This document shows, one piece after another, positions 26,995 to 40,166 of a stretch of DNA of 64,000 nt. Source of the DNA: Pyrocephalus nanus (Eukaryota > Chordata > Aves > Passeriformes > Tyrannidae). The notes beneath the pieces are model-generated. The model saw nothing but the letters and a program-made list of their open reading frames with translations. It had not been told where the DNA came from and searched no databases. Position numbers and translations under genes: made by a program. The number at the start of each line of letters is the position of its first letter. Position 1 is the first letter of the stretch. The stretch lies in contig CM076260.1 of the NCBI GenBank assembly GCA_038380795.1, positions 81,257,843-81,321,842 of the forward strand, read 5' to 3'.

Positions 26995-27373
26995 GTTTCT
27001 ATTTAGTCTGGAGAAGAGGAGGCTCAGAGGTGACCTCATCACTCTCTACAACTCCCTGAAAGGAGGTTGTAGCCAGGTGGGGGTCGGTCTCTTCTCCAGG
27101 CAATCAGCAGTAGGACAAGAGGGCACGGGCTTAAGCTCTGTCAGGGGAGCTTTAGGTTGGATATTAGAAAAAAGTTCTTTACAGAGAGAGTGATCAGGCA
27201 TTGGAATGGCCTGCCCAGAGAGGTGGTGGATTCTCTGTCCCTGGAGGTTTTTAAGATGAGGCTGGATGTGGCACTGAGTGCCATGATCTAGTCATCACAG
27301 TGGGATTGGATCAAGGGTTGGACTTGATCTCAGAGGTCTCCTCCAACCCAGGCAATTCTATGATTCTATGATA
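26995..27373 (+). mobile_element. CR1 non-LTR retroposon, 3' end
   Basis: About 380 bp of CR1 on the plus strand, better preserved than its neighbours. The ORF2 C-terminal relic [11 protein letters not shown] can be read at 27005-27037. The untranslated end keeps 'GAGAGGTGGTGGATTCTCTG', 'GGTTGGACTTGATCTCAGAG' and the CTATGATTCTATGATA tail. The copy is 5'-truncated and non-coding. Confidence 0.95.
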
Positions 27374-28721
27374 CTGTGGAGAATCCTCTGATGTTCCTAG
27401 GGAGGACAAGGTGCTAAATCTTCAGGGCTATTCTGTTATGTCAGAAACCTTGACACTGGGAGAAAAGACATGCAAAACATTTGCAAACTCTACTTCTTGC
27501 ATTGATTTTGATATTAATTATAAAAGCTTTCTGAGAGATAGGCTAAGAATTGATGAAAATTGAGATGGATGCCAAAGTCCAGGCACAACGTCACTCGCAG
27601 CAATGTGGGCTGTAGGGCTGCAGAGATGCAGGGCTGTGAGAAGGCAGTGAAATGGGAGACAGAGCAGAGGGTCTTGTGAGCTCACAGTGTCAGTGAGACT
27701 GCTAAGCCAAGGGGATTTTATTCACTATTAGTAAGAATAAATTAAAACCAAGGGAGTTTTTAGACTAAATTTGTAAAGGGGGAAGGTTTGTGTGTGTGTG
27801 TTTTTACTATTCTGAGATCTTTTGTAGTTAAAAGGGAAACTGTGGGACAATGAAATAGCTGTGGAAGGACTTTATGACCTCCATCTATTACAATATCTTT
27901 TGGGGACTTATGGAATTTGTGTTGCACTACAGTTCTGGATCCACTTTCAGATATTTCATTCACTTTGGTGAATTTTATTCACAGAACCTGGGGAGAAAAA
28001 CCAGCATGCTTCCCACTATTTTAAATATAACATAGGTAGACTAAAAAGATCTTTTGTATGTGAAGTTCTTTACACCTTGCAGGTAAGCTGCATCCAAAAA
28101 TCCAGTTGCTACACACAGTAACAGCACAGTAAACCCAGTTTCTGCACACAGAAAACAGCTTGTGTTTTGAGTGTGTAAGGTGATAGATAAGGCCATACAA
28201 AAGGAAGAAAAAAGGCTCCTGATAGTTTCCTGGAAAAATCCAGCATCTGGGGACAAATTCCCAGAAAGTGATAAAAAGATTTAAAGAAAGAAAGGAGTGA
28301 TATGGAGATAACACAGCATTTTTTTTTGTAAATATCCTGGCTGCCAGGCATTGGGAAAGTGGATCCTTAGGCCCATTTAATCTGTCTTATCACTCAAAAA
28401 ATTAGTTTATTGACTATAGCCACTTTTCTGCCTACAGAAAAGGGTATAAAAAAAGATTGGACGTAAGCAAAAATTGGGGAGAAGTTCCACCAACACTGCG
28501 GAGGTAACTGACAGGCTACCTCTTCTCCCTCCACCTTCTCGGGATGCCTTGGGGTGAGCCATCGCTTTATATACATACACTAATTTTACTTTTGCTTCAT
28601 AGTACTTTAAAATCTTTACTTATTTTTTGTTAGGTCTTTTGCTTTAGGGTTTTTGCTCAGGTTTTGTGGTATTAATACTCTTTGTAAACTGCTTTTACTT
28701 TAGCATGTATGCCTATGCTTT

Positions 28722-28773
<52 letters not shown>

Positions 28774-31700
28774 ATAGTTTAGGTATGCTTTTTTGCAGTT
28801 AGATCCTATTCCAGACATGGCAAAACCCATAAATTGTCAGAAGTTTGTATTAATAAGCGTGTTATTTCATGAACTGTTAGAATGAGTTCATTTTAGGTGC
28901 TGACAGTTTCATCAACACTGAAATAACTCCTAGGACAAACCTGCTGAGAGGTTTTTCTAGTGTTATTCAGTGTAGCCCTTATATAAAAAGGTATTAGTTG
29001 TCCTGTCTGTCTCAGTGAATCTGTTAAATGAAGGGTCTCATTAAGTGAGACACTAATAGACTGAGTTGGATATTAAAAGGCTTCAATCTCCTAGGGGATG
29101 CTGATAGCCAAAAAATAAATTAATATACGTTGGACAGAAAATTCATCTTTTCTGCCCATTTTCATGTGACAGAGTGGAAAACAAAATAAGAGAGTTCCCT
29201 GAAGTCCTGAGAGCCAGGAAATGGTAGTCCTGTGAGCCCTTACCTCCCAAGCCACCTTTTGGAGGAGCACTGGCTGGAGAGAGAAGTCTTCACACCTGAT
29301 GAACCTCCAGGCTCTCTCACAGCTGGACAGGCTGAGGTCCCAATGTCCTTCTCTCCCTCTTGATCCTCTGTACTTCCTTAAAGCATAAGTATAAATGGTA
29401 ATAGACCCTGAAAAGCTTCACCCTTACAATGTCCATGCATGCACATCCACTTAAGCTTATATGCAATATAAAGCAAAAATACCAGCAGCTGAAGGCCTTT
29501 ATCTGAAAGGTGAAAGAAAAATTTTTATATTGATCTTTGTTCTGTAGAAAGAATTCAAGTGGGTTTTTTTTCCTTCTACTTTTTCAAACAAACTTCTTGG
29601 TGCCTCTTAAAATTCTCTGAACTACTGCTATGTGTAGTATTGCTTAGTACATCAAATATTAAAGAGCAAGACCTCATGTGAAAACACAGCTCCATTTAGA
29701 TTATGCTTTCATGCATCAGAAAAATTAATTTAAAACTACTTAAGACCCTTCTGAGAACTGACTTGATTCCCACATCATTTTGCTCAGAAGTGCAATCAAA
29801 ACCTCTTAAGAACAAGACACAGTCTAATTGGCATACTTAAAAATTCTTAATTGTGACTAGGAAACAGCAGCTTATTTTAAGAAAATGATTTCAAAATAAT
29901 ACTTTTCTTCTTTAAGAACCATTGCAGTTGTTAGTTATCTCTTTGAAAACTCCATGAAAACTTTAGCAGTCCAACTTGAAACTTGAGTTTTTTGAAATTA
30001 AAATGCTTTGTTGCCCCAGAAGATATAAATTACTAATGTTTAACTCAGCAGGTGTAAAAATCTTGCTTTCTTTGTGCATTATTGAATGTTTCACAGCCAG
30101 GTTTCAGGACTGAATTTGGGTTCTTGTTATCCATGAATAATAGCCTTGAGAATAGGACTGAAAACCTCAGTCTTCTGACTGCCCTATTATCTCCATATGC
30201 AGTCAGAAACTGACACTTATGGCTGTGACATTAGTGATGCACAGAGTTTTGTGGTGCTATTTCAGGCATCTGTTTATCTGTAAAGTCACATATTCTTATT
30301 GCCACGGGAAGCCTTCATCTAAGATACCTTCAGTTATATGAAGATCAGGCATCTTGTCTAGAAGAGCCAAGACCAGCCATCGGTCTCACCTGGGGGTGAG
30401 TGTCACAGTAAGTGACAGTGGTAAGCCATCCTTGCACTCCTGTCGCCATGTCTCTCCATGACCCAAAGGAAACTAAGAAAACTTCCTATCAGCATCAAAT
30501 GTTAAATAATATACAATCAACCTCATGAGCCCAGCTTTAGGATTTAGCATAATCTGCTATAAACACCAACACACCAACACAAATGTTCCTTTTTTTTTTT
30601 TAAATCTTGTTCATTGTAAAGATGTTGTTTTGAAATGCTACCCTTATTTTTTGATTCAGGGTGAAAGATAATACCTCAGATTGTTGAAAAAGGATTTCTC
30701 CACATTGTCATCTGAGATAAGCCAGATTTTTTTTTTATGAAATAAGGTTTTCTTCTGTTTATGATGCAGTTGGCCAGACCCATATTGGTCTCATCCAATT
30801 TCCCTGACCTACTAGTGCCTCATGACTGTACCTGTCCTGCTGAATCATGAGGTGCTGTCACTGAAGATGTAATCGAACTTGCACCAAAATATTCACAAAG
30901 AAAAACTAAGATTGCAAGTGTATTACTTTAGAGTAAACATTTTCAATTTTGAAGGCCCCTAAAACATTCTTTACACATTTAGGGGTTCAGCCTGTTGTAA
31001 ATAGGTAGGCTTGTTTGCTTTTATTATCTTTCACAGACCCCTTAGGAGTAGTCTAAAGACTTGCCCAAGGACCCACAGATGGATGGTTAAAAAAAACACC
31101 TCCCTCGAGTAAAAGAAAAATTCTCTGACCTCAGTTTCACAGTTCCAATGGAGTTTGTTTTTGGTGAAAGAAATTTTCAACAGCATAGAGGAAGGGAAGA
31201 CTTACTTATGTGGAATACAGGAACAAACAACCAAGACAAATATATGTGACAAGACTTAAGAGAAAATGGGCTTGGTTAACACATAAAAGAGGCTTTAAAT
31301 ATGTTTTCACAGATGAACAAGGAAAGGAGGAGATTTTGTGAATTGTGAACCTCTAAAGAGAAAACAGCTTACTGGAATAGCTGAGAATTTTGAGATATTT
31401 GTTGGATGAAGACAAAAACTAACAAATATAGACAGAATGAAAGAGACATAATGAGATAAATTAAATTTATTATGTCGAATAAACACCATCAATCATAATG
31501 TTGAATAGGACATTAAGAGTTTTCCACTCAGATTCATTTTGTCTTTTGCATGATTTTCTAACTTTCCTAAAGATCTTGAATAATAATTTCAATGCTCTTC
31601 ACTTATTAGAAATATTTTCCACCTATCCAGTTTTATTTTTCAGTATATTATATACCTTTCTTAATACCATTCTTTCTTTTTCTTCCCTTACTTAAAACTA

Positions 31701-34700
31701 ATCACCCCCCTTTTCTAACCACAGATTATTTCTGTATCTCTGAGCCCCTCCAGAACAAAAAATATATAAGATCCTTCTCTGCCTCTTAAAAGCCATTTCA
31801 CAAATTCACAGATGCTTTCTAATGCTCATTCTAAGAATTCCTCCTTCAATGAATGATTTTGCTCAAAGACCTGCAGTCCCAAAGAAGGGGGGGAAGAATT
31901 TACAGGAGAAATTGAGACTTTCGATTTATGAGGAATACTTTTAAGGAAGAACATGAAATGGATTTGAGCATATTTTCACAATTCTAATAAGAAAAGTCAT
32001 GAAGCTTATGCAACTTTGGAGGACATATAATAAAAAATAATTTTTTAGGGTTATGACCTCCTTTCTCAGTTTGCATGTAACTTTAATAGGAGTCAAGAAC
32101 AAACTGGGATAAGAGAATAGATGTGTCAGATTAGAGGCTTCTAAAAGTCCTTTTCCTGGATCACAAACCTCTTCCTAACATTTTCAGTTATTGCAGTGTG
32201 TTAAATATAGTAGTTCTTATTGAGGATTACATGAGATTTTTTGCAGGCAATTATTTCTCTTCCTTGTCATTAACACAGAAGAGATGTGCTAAACAGGAGG
32301 TATTTGCTGTACCATACGTTTCCTGTGTAGCTGCACTAAAAAAGGTTTATTTATTCAATTGTTCTGGTAAAAGGGGCTAGGGTTGCCGTTAATAATTGAG
32401 AAAATAAGCAGAAGAAAGAGAGGTGTCTCACAAAGATTTGCAAGAAGATACCTTCAGGCATTATAGGATGAAGCTTAGCATACGCATACATGCATAGCAC
32501 TCTGAACATTTGTGAAATTGGTCCCCTATGAATTTTTCCTACCTTTTATAGGAATGAAAGAAAGAAAAGAGTGGAAGATCACCAGAAAGAGAATAAGATA
32601 TATGAAGTATAAAGAACATACCCTGGTGACTAGGCAGAAGTGAGGGAGAAACTTTCAGGCACTGCTGGAAAATTGTTCTTCCATAGCATGGAAAAGAAGG
32701 CAAAGGAGTATTGCCTTGAGTGAGTTTTCTGTCTTAAAGATAACATAAAATCCTTCCACTTTCTAAGCTATCAATGATACATTCAGTAATTGTCTCTTAA
32801 GGTAATAAACCGCAAGGCACAATGACAGGGAGAGCAGGATTCCAAGCAGAGGCAGCTGGGTTTTGGATTCTAGCTGAAGAAGGTCTGCTGTGCCCTGTAA
32901 CAATATTTTGCCTTTTTCTTTGCTGCACGGCTTACATTCAGCAGCCTTGGGTAGATTACATCTGAGGTGTGGCCAATGTGATCAAAACCCTTACAGACTT
33001 CATTTGCCTCACAAGCACAAACGAGGAAAAAGATCAGAAGGAATGAACTTGTTTAGACTTAAGAAGCAGAGAACATATTTACCATTCTCCTCTTCAATAT
33101 TTACAAACCACAGCCACAAAATTTTGTTTTCCATTGTCTTACTGTAACAATAATCTTTCAGTGTCCCGAGCTGAATAAAAATGTGATGTCTAGGGACTGT
33201 CATCCATCCCTTTTTATCTTGTATAGCATTTCCTATACCTGCTCCCAGAGTGTAATAAGAAAGACCAAGAGCTGGAAGAGATTGACAGACAATATGTTTT
33301 AATCACTATAAATTTACTTTGCAGATGCTGTCAGCTAGATCATTCTGTAACTTTGCACTTACAGACACTTTCACCTCTATCTCCTTTTCTGAAGGACAGG
33401 CAAAAAGGTGCTTCTGGTGAATGATGCTTCTCGCTGAGGAGACTGACATTTCAAATCATAGCTTCCCCACAAAGTGTCAGGTAGGCAGGAGGTCCCTCCA
33501 CCTAAGGTTGTTAAAAGCAGCGCTAACTGCAGCATGGTGGATTGTGCTCCTGTGACAGTCAATGCAGGGCATTGACTTAGGGGTCTATGACAGCCCTGCT
33601 CCTTTGAAATAGAGTAAGAGCAACCATATTTTTTTACTTGTGGGCTTTTTTAAAAATCTGGGCTCTAGCTGGATCCCCCCCCATGTTTTTCTTATATTTG
33701 TTTGTATGTTTCCTCTTGTATCTGTAATATTCTTTCTAGTTTTCCCAATTCTGAAAATCCATTATTTATATGATAACTAAAAAGGAAAAAAGATATTTAT
33801 TTTAGGTCCTTAATAATAACATGAAAAACAAATAACTGATCTGTGAGAAAATAATAATTATATTTTTCAAGTGGTTGAGCAGAGTTGGTAGTGCTTTGGT
33901 AATAAAGCAATGAAGTCACTGCTTTAGTGAGAGGGCTATTACATGATATTTTAATTTTCATTCACAAAACTTCAGTTTTTGTTTTTTTTTTTCTTTTTAA
34001 TGTCTGATTGTGGAAAAATAAAAATAAATTCTATTTAACACCTACTGAGTTAGAATCACTAAAGAAGAGACATTCCAGTGCTTTCTTTACTGTTCAATGT
34101 GATTTGGAAATGCTTGTATCTCATCTTGGAAACAGAAAAAAATCAAAGAATGTGAAAAACAGGTGTGTTTGTTAAAAAAGGTTTGAAAACCTCCATGACT
34201 CGTCTTGAAGAACCAGGCTTATTTTGCTATGAATCTTTGGAACTTTTGGCACCTTATATTGCTCTGAGACATTAGCTCATAGGTGTTAAAGACTCTGGTA
34301 CCAAGATAAATGCTATATGGGAGGCACAGATATACTTCTCATTACAGGAGACTACCTCTTTCTGGATGCACTGGCTGTCTGCTACCCCATCTGTTGTTTC
34401 ACATTGTGACATGTAGACCTCTGGAAAAAATTAAACAGAAAGTTGGTCAATAAGTAAACTTTGCTTTTGTGATAGATTAGGAAAAAAATTATTTGTTTGG
34501 AAGCATGTTTTTATTGAGAACCAATTTTATTTCCAGTGGCAAGATACAGATATTTTGATTTTGATTTTCAAGTTTTAAAAGAAAAGTAAAATAATTAGTG
34601 TTTGGAAAATGTGTTTTATTTTCTTTTTAGACAAGAGAAAAACTTCTGAGCATCTGCATGAACTTTGAAATAAACAAAAGTTTCTAGCTTTGAAAGTTGT

Positions 34701-34779
34701 ATGAACAAGAACTCTAAAACTCAGGTATTACTTCAAAAGAGAATTCAGGTGTGGGAGAGAGCTCAGGAGCTGACTAACC
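27374..34779. other. Non-coding, unassigned, with microsatellites
   Basis: AT-rich unique sequence. Contains a short (TG)n run near 27788-27801, the (ATT)n array at 28723-28772, and small T runs near 30590 and 30728. Several short overlapping frames around 28021-28351 on the minus strand are not recognised. No repeat family is identified in the rest. Confidence 0.6.
28723..28772 (+). repeat. (ATT)n microsatellite, about 16-17 units
   Basis: A pure trinucleotide array of TAT/ATT of about 50 bp with no interruption. Length and purity suggest it is likely to be polymorphic in length. Confidence 0.97.
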
Positions 34780-34912
34780 CTGAGATTAGTTCCACTAATT
34801 AAAACTGAGTTGTCATAACAGCAAGGTAATGGGTTCAATCCCTGTATGGTCCAATCACTTAAGAGTTGTACTCGATAATCCTCCCTTCCAACTCAGAATA
34901 TTCTGTGATACT
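34780..34912 (+). mobile_element. tRNA-Ile-derived SINE with CR1 tail (TguSINE1-like)
   Basis: The first 74 bases (about 34780-34853) align without gaps to a vertebrate tRNA-Ile(AAU) gene as I remember it. Shared blocks include TAACAGCAAGG, the B-box-like GGTTCAATCCC (34832-34842) and the acceptor end GTATGGTCCA. The A-box region (GATTAGTTCC) is diverged. The tail from about 34860 is CR1-like: GTTGTACTCGATAATCC, then CCCTTCCAACTCAGAAT and ATTCTGTGATA. A tRNA-Ile head on a CR1 3' end is the TguSINE1 architecture described from passerine birds; the tail would let CR1 reverse transcriptase mobilise the RNA. Many head substitutions, including in paired stems, rule out a working tRNA gene. The copy is old and on the plus strand. 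Confidence 0.85.
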
Positions 34913-36084
34913 GACTTAGGTTAGTCCATTGCTCTAGGTAGTATGTGACAGAAATCAGGCCTAGTGGTGGTAGCATTTCATCAGATTTAAGAGGCAGCAG
35001 CATGTTTTCAAGTCTGTGGATGTCATGGTATTCAATGGCTTATGTGAAAAATAAATAAGCTCCAGAGACATAGCAACTTGAAAATATATTCAAATAAATT
35101 ATTAACTTAAATGTATTTGAATAAGCCATTTTGTTGAATAGGCAGTAGAAGGGCTGGTTTTCATGGTGAGGTATAAGAACAGATGTCATAAACATTATTT
35201 ATTAGATGGAAAAAGTGTGAAAGTAAAAATTTCTAAAGCACTTGGCATTGACCCAGGTCAGTGGGCATTGAAGTTATTGGAAAATTCTTCCACTGTGTTC
35301 ACTAGTTAGGCCAATACTGAGTGGCTTTAAACATCTCCTATATTTTTATCTATTAGTGGCAACATTTATGAATCATCAGTATAAACACACAGTACATTTT
35401 CAGTGAAAACCTTAATTTGAAGAAAGAGCAATTCAGATTTTCCCATTTTACTCTTTTGGTAAAGGCTGGGTAATTACAATAATTTAAACAATTAACAAGC
35501 TGAGCTTGTTCAAAATTACAACCCCCTTTTTTGGTTATGAAAATGTTCCCTTAGGCTTTTTCTGCTTATTTTTTAATTTTTTTCACACAGTCATATCAAG
35601 TCTTATCAAATTAAGATGTTTACCAGAAATGCCAAAGTATGTTGATTAATGTAATGTTATAGCATAGTATAGCTTTAACATGTCATAAAATTTCTAGTAT
35701 TTCATATGAAAAAGATAGTACCTGAATAAAAAATTTTTAAGAAGGACATTATCATTAAAGCAAATATTAGAGTGGAACCAAATGAAATTTTAAATTTGCT
35801 TCAGTGTCCTTGATTAAAAACAAAACCAAAATCAAAAACAAACCCAAGAAAAGTGATTTGTTTTAATTTATTGGAGCCAAGAGTTGTGAAAAATAACTGC
35901 AAGATTTGGGTTGCTCATTTATAGCTTTTTCTTTCCATATATGTTACTACAGATTGTAGAAGTTTTGTAAGTGAATATGAGAGGCCATGTAGACAGAGCC
36001 ATGTAGACTATATAACATAAGTTACAAGGTGAAAAAAGATGTAGTGAGAATTATGTGTCTTTTTCTTGGATACTTTGTACCAGA
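34913..36084. other. Non-coding, unassigned, AT-rich
   Basis: Unique AT-rich sequence with an A/C-rich patch at about 35816-35850. No repeat family or coding potential is recognised. Confidence 0.65.
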
Positions 36085-36299
36085 ATTGAAAATTTGGACT
36101 GGACATTAGAAGCATTTCTTTACCTAGAGAGGTGGTCAAACACTGGAACAGCCATCCTAGAGAGGTGGTCAGTGCCCCAAGCCTGTCAGTGTTTAAGAGG
36201 TATTTGGATGATACCCTTAAAAACATGCGTTAACTTAGTGAGTCCTTGATCAGGCAGGGCAACTAGATGATTACTGAAGGTCCCTTCCAACTGAAATAA
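36085..36299 (+). mobile_element. CR1 retroposon 3' fragment
   Basis: About 215 bp of CR1 on the plus strand. Landmarks in order are GGACATTAGAAGCATTTCTT, CAAACACTGGAACAGCC, 'GAGAGGTGGTCAGTGCCCCA', a GTTTAAGAGGTATTTGGATG block and GGTCCCTTCCAACTGAAAT. It is 5'-truncated and carries no intact coding sequence. The tail runs directly into the pentamer repeat at 36300-36333. Confidence 0.93.
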
Positions 36300-36333
36300 T
36301 CTATTCTAGTCTAGTCTAGTCTAGTCTATTCTA
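36300..36333 (+). repeat. (CTAGT)n microsatellite grown from a CR1 tail
   Basis: The CR1 tail begins and ends with the usual TCTATTCTA-type unit, but the centre is an array of four to five CTAGT pentamers. This is what is expected if one A-to-G or T-to-G-type change in an ATTCT-like tail unit was then amplified by slippage. Confidence 0.9.
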
Positions 36334-39300
36334 CCAGAAAAGGTGTTTCAATTTTTCTGATGCAATAATCAAACTTCTCAACTGGTTTGTTTGGGTGTTT
36401 ATGTATTGAAGGTATTATATCTAACATACAAGAAATTTTATTTTAATAGTATGAATTATCAGAGCTTATCTAAGGGCTTTGCCACTTCAACTTTGCTAAT
36501 AGGTTAATTAATACCTGATGTTTTTAAATGTCCATTAGGACAATTTCAGCCAAGGCTTTAAAATAATACTTTGACTCTATGAAGTAAACCAGGAAACATA
36601 CAGAGAAAGTTAGCCAGGAAGTTATTCAAATAGAAAAAGAATAATTTCTAAAGCTTTATGGGATGTCCAATTCATGTAAAATGTCCATGCCAATGGGTTA
36701 TTATACTTACTCAGCTGGACGACTCCTTGTATTTTAATTTAAAGGATAAAGAAACAGGTTGCAAGGAATTTTTTAATGAAGAGAGGAAAAAAACCCCAAA
36801 CAAACAGAAAACTGAAAACAGCCTGAGTGCAAAAAAGTGGTCGGTAATTGCATTTCAATTTTTCACAACACTAATTGCAAGAAGAAGAAAAATATTCCAG
36901 GGCCAGCAAGTTTTGTTGTTTGTAATGTGGATGGGATGACATTTTCATGTTCTGTTGCTGAGTTGATCTGACCTCATTTGGCCTCAAGACCTGGTCTTTC
37001 AGATGCTGCCTCCAGCGTGGTGCTATGATGTCACAGGTCTCTGTGAGGGAGGAAAACTTGCTGTTCCTGCTATGAAAAGGTGGTAAAAGTCCCATGGTCT
37101 CAATGTGCCTGATGTCAGCAGGGGAAAAAGAAGGTGTAAAGAAGCAAAGTGGGGCTGACCTGCTGTGGGAAGTGTACAAGGATTGGTGCTGCTGACTGAG
37201 CCTGCACATTGCTGCTTGATGATTAGATGCTGTCAGTGGATTTTCTCATTTCTGAGATTCAGACTGCTGCAGCTGATCATCAGTAATGAGGTCTAGGAAT
37301 GAAATTGCTCCTGATCTCTAGTGATGTGAATTCTACTAACACAGCATTTAAAGACGCTACTCATAAGGCAAGGTAATTCTAGAGATGTCTCCTGCAGATA
37401 CGCAGAATTGCAATGAAGCATTAATCTTTCCTCACTTTCCAAGTGCTTCCCACAGGGACTCCAAAATTTTTTCATAAAGAGATCAAAAAAATTCCCCTAG
37501 GAAGTCTATCAGGGAGTGATTTATTTTTTTAAAAAATTATTTTTGTGGAGGTTTTTTTGTGATTTTAGAGTAGGAAAAAAAAAAATCCTTTCAACCACTC
37601 AAAATCAGGATGTGGACCTTCATGATGTCAATTAAAAGCAAATGTTTATTTCCATTTCCTAAACAGAATGATTCTTCCAGATAGCTGCTTCTTTCTTTGC
37701 CATACTAGGCCAGACCCACATTTCTTTGATTACCATACCCAGGCAGCCTGTCACTCAGGCCATTGCTTCAATGGCTTTTCCAAAAATCAGCAACGCAAAG
37801 GGATATAAATTGTGACAGCTATGAGTTGTCTGGTTCGACACAAAGAGGAGATTGCATGGGACAGATCCATATTACGTCATGGTACAAAGATAACTGACAT
37901 AGCTATGAGGGAATATTGCGGTGTCCTTATGTGGTCTTCAAAACACAATTCTTGTGGTCAGAATAAACAGACATATAAAAATCTTTCAACTCCTCTTCCT
38001 TGGCTCACTCCTTTACAAGGCAGTATTGCTTTACGTAATGCCCAGAAATTTTGTAATATGCAACAGTAGGAAATTTAAACAAATTACAGATTAAATAACC
38101 TAAATTTGTAACTGTAAACCTGGCATATTAATCTCACTATAATAATTTGTAACAGTGAAATACTATCTAGAAAGAAAAACTCCATTCTGTTTCTGGCTCT
38201 TTGCTATGTCTTCTTCTTTAGACACATAAAAAAAGCCTTGAAATGCAACTGGACAACCAGCGTTATTTGCTACTTGTGCTTGTTTTTTGGCTGTTATCTG
38301 ACCCTGGGCTAGATCCATCATGCCTGGTGTCTCAGGGGAATCAGGGAAATGGATGTGGCTAGTCAGGCTGAGGGGAGAAGGTGGGATCAGAGGAAGAGAA
38401 GGCCAAGGGGGAAATGTCCAGCTCTGCAGCTGCTTTTGCAGGGATGGATCTGTAGCCATGCTCCAATGGGAATGACTCAGAAAACAGAAGGAGCTCTGTC
38501 AGGAGCTTCTGAGGTAGAAACAGCAGCTTTGGTTCTACTTCCCAAACAAGCTGTAAGGAGCTGGTTTGAATCTGGTCCTATTTTAAAAAAAAAAAATTAT
38601 TTTAAGTTTTGTTCCCTCCCCATCTCTGGGAGATTGTCACATCTGTGACAATTGCAACTGTGGAAAGCTGTGTTGGTTTTTGAACAGTTCTAATTGCACA
38701 GCTCACATCTTGTTAAAATACTGAATTCTTTCCCTTCTTGAACAAATTTCTTGTCCCTGCCCTATGCCCCTTCCTTGCCATCCACATGTTGAAAAGTTTC
38801 CTCCTATTATGCAGTGTTTAGCATAATAGCAATAGATTTTCCTGCTGTGTACTACAGTACTGGAAAACATTTAAATATTATCCACAAAGCTGACCCTTTT
38901 TTTAATCACTTATTCTGTTCTCCTTAGTAACCCAAAATAATTCTTTAGTTGAGCCAGCTAATATCCTCCTGTTTAAGTGCTTCCAAAAGCACTTCAGTTG
39001 TGTGCACATTATGGTTTCCTCCATGCTTTCCTCTTCCATCCCTGTCATTCAGTTTTCCAGTCCAATGTTTTTTCCATTTCTGTTTCCAGTAAGCTCATTT
39101 TAAAGTTCCAAATCACTCTTATATTCTCCAATAATTTCTTTCTTTTTTCATGTCATTATTCATATTAGGATATGCCACTATCTTTCAATTTGCAGGTTTC
39201 ATCCAAGTTGTTTTTTTTTACTCTATGCATCTGAAAGATGTAGAAGGTATACATAGATTTCTGTAACCGATTTGCTAACTTTATTTTTTTTTCAAAACAG

Positions 39301-40039
39301 TGTATTTTTTCTCCTTTTCTTGATATAAAAATCAATAATTACCAAATGTAGAGTTGCTCAGAAGAGCAAGTCCGTTAACTTATTTTTCTCTGTTCTGTAT
39401 TCTATATTTTCCATGGATGAAAAATGGGGTAAGCACAGCCCATCTTTTCTTAAAACTGGGCTTGAAATCCAAATTAATTTTTAAATGAACTCTTTTGCTA
39501 TTTATGCTGCATCTTGAATGAACATGGATCAGTAACTCTAATAAATTAGTATTCAGGTTTCATTTTCAAACCAATTGGAAAGGACAATTACCACTTTCCT
39601 AGGTGAGCAGGGGAGAACAGCTACTATATTACAGTGGATTTGCAAAGTCTACTTTTCCATGAGATATCCTGAAGGCATGACAAATATTTCAAACACTAAG
39701 GAACTATGGCATTAACTGCTCTGAGAGTTAATTTTAACAATTAAGATCTTAGCTCAGAAAAAAATGTTAAACAAATGCAGAAGACTGAGCCAAGAGGGAA
39801 AGCTGGAAGAACATTTCAAAATGAGAGGACCTCAAGGGAGGAGGACAGATAGAAGCATGATGAATTGCCCACCAGCAATAATAAATCAAATGTGCATGTT
39901 ACATCTGTGAGAAAAGGCTAATGATTATATTTGTTTCAAAACCCAAAGGCCAAAGGAAACCTTGCCTCAGACTCTATGACTTATTTATTTCTATGCCAAA
40001 GTTTGGAAATAAAATAATGATTTTTTGTTTTTGTTCTAG
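36334..40039. other. Non-coding, unassigned
   Basis: Mostly unique AT-rich sequence with moderately GC-richer patches (36950-37210 and 38260-38560). Two overlapping opposite-strand frames at 38163-38648 have no recognisable domain. The segment just before 40040 is a T-rich pyrimidine tract. Confidence 0.6.
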
Positions 40040-40166
40040 GTACAGAAAAGAGCCCTATGCTAAAAGTGATAACTTGCTGCTTCCAGAAATGCTTGAAATC
40101 AAAAGATTAAGCATTCTAGAACAACTGAAGTACTGCAAATTGGAAAAAGATGTTGCCTTGGGTTGA
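40040..40166 (+). other. Candidate terminal coding exon, product unknown
   Basis: A T-rich tract ending TTTTTGTTCTAG (to 40039) is followed by an open stretch of one base plus 41 codons that ends in TGA at 40164-40166. The encoded tail is rich in Leu, Glu and Lys and looks helical (for example LEIKRLSILEQLKYCKLEKD). About 350 bases downstream there is an AATAAA at 40515-40520 with a GT-rich element (TTTGTGTTC) after it, so the stretch 40040 to about 40535 has the form of a last exon with 3' UTR. I do not recognise the protein and see no matching upstream exon. It may be a non-coding RNA end or chance. Confidence 0.25.

Noticed and set aside
30386..30396. Consensus minus-strand donor CCCCAG|GTGAGA
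   Set aside because: No acceptor with an open segment lies upstream on that strand. Isolated donors are expected by chance.
34780..34853. A possible tRNA-Ile gene
   Set aside because: Many substitutions, including in the A box and paired stems, and a CR1 tail follows directly. It is a SINE head, not a functional tRNA.
36121..36170. Apparent internal duplication of GAGAGGTGGTC in the CR1 copy
   Set aside because: CR1 normally has two similar blocks here (around CACTGGAACA and GAGGTGGT), so this is standard family structure.
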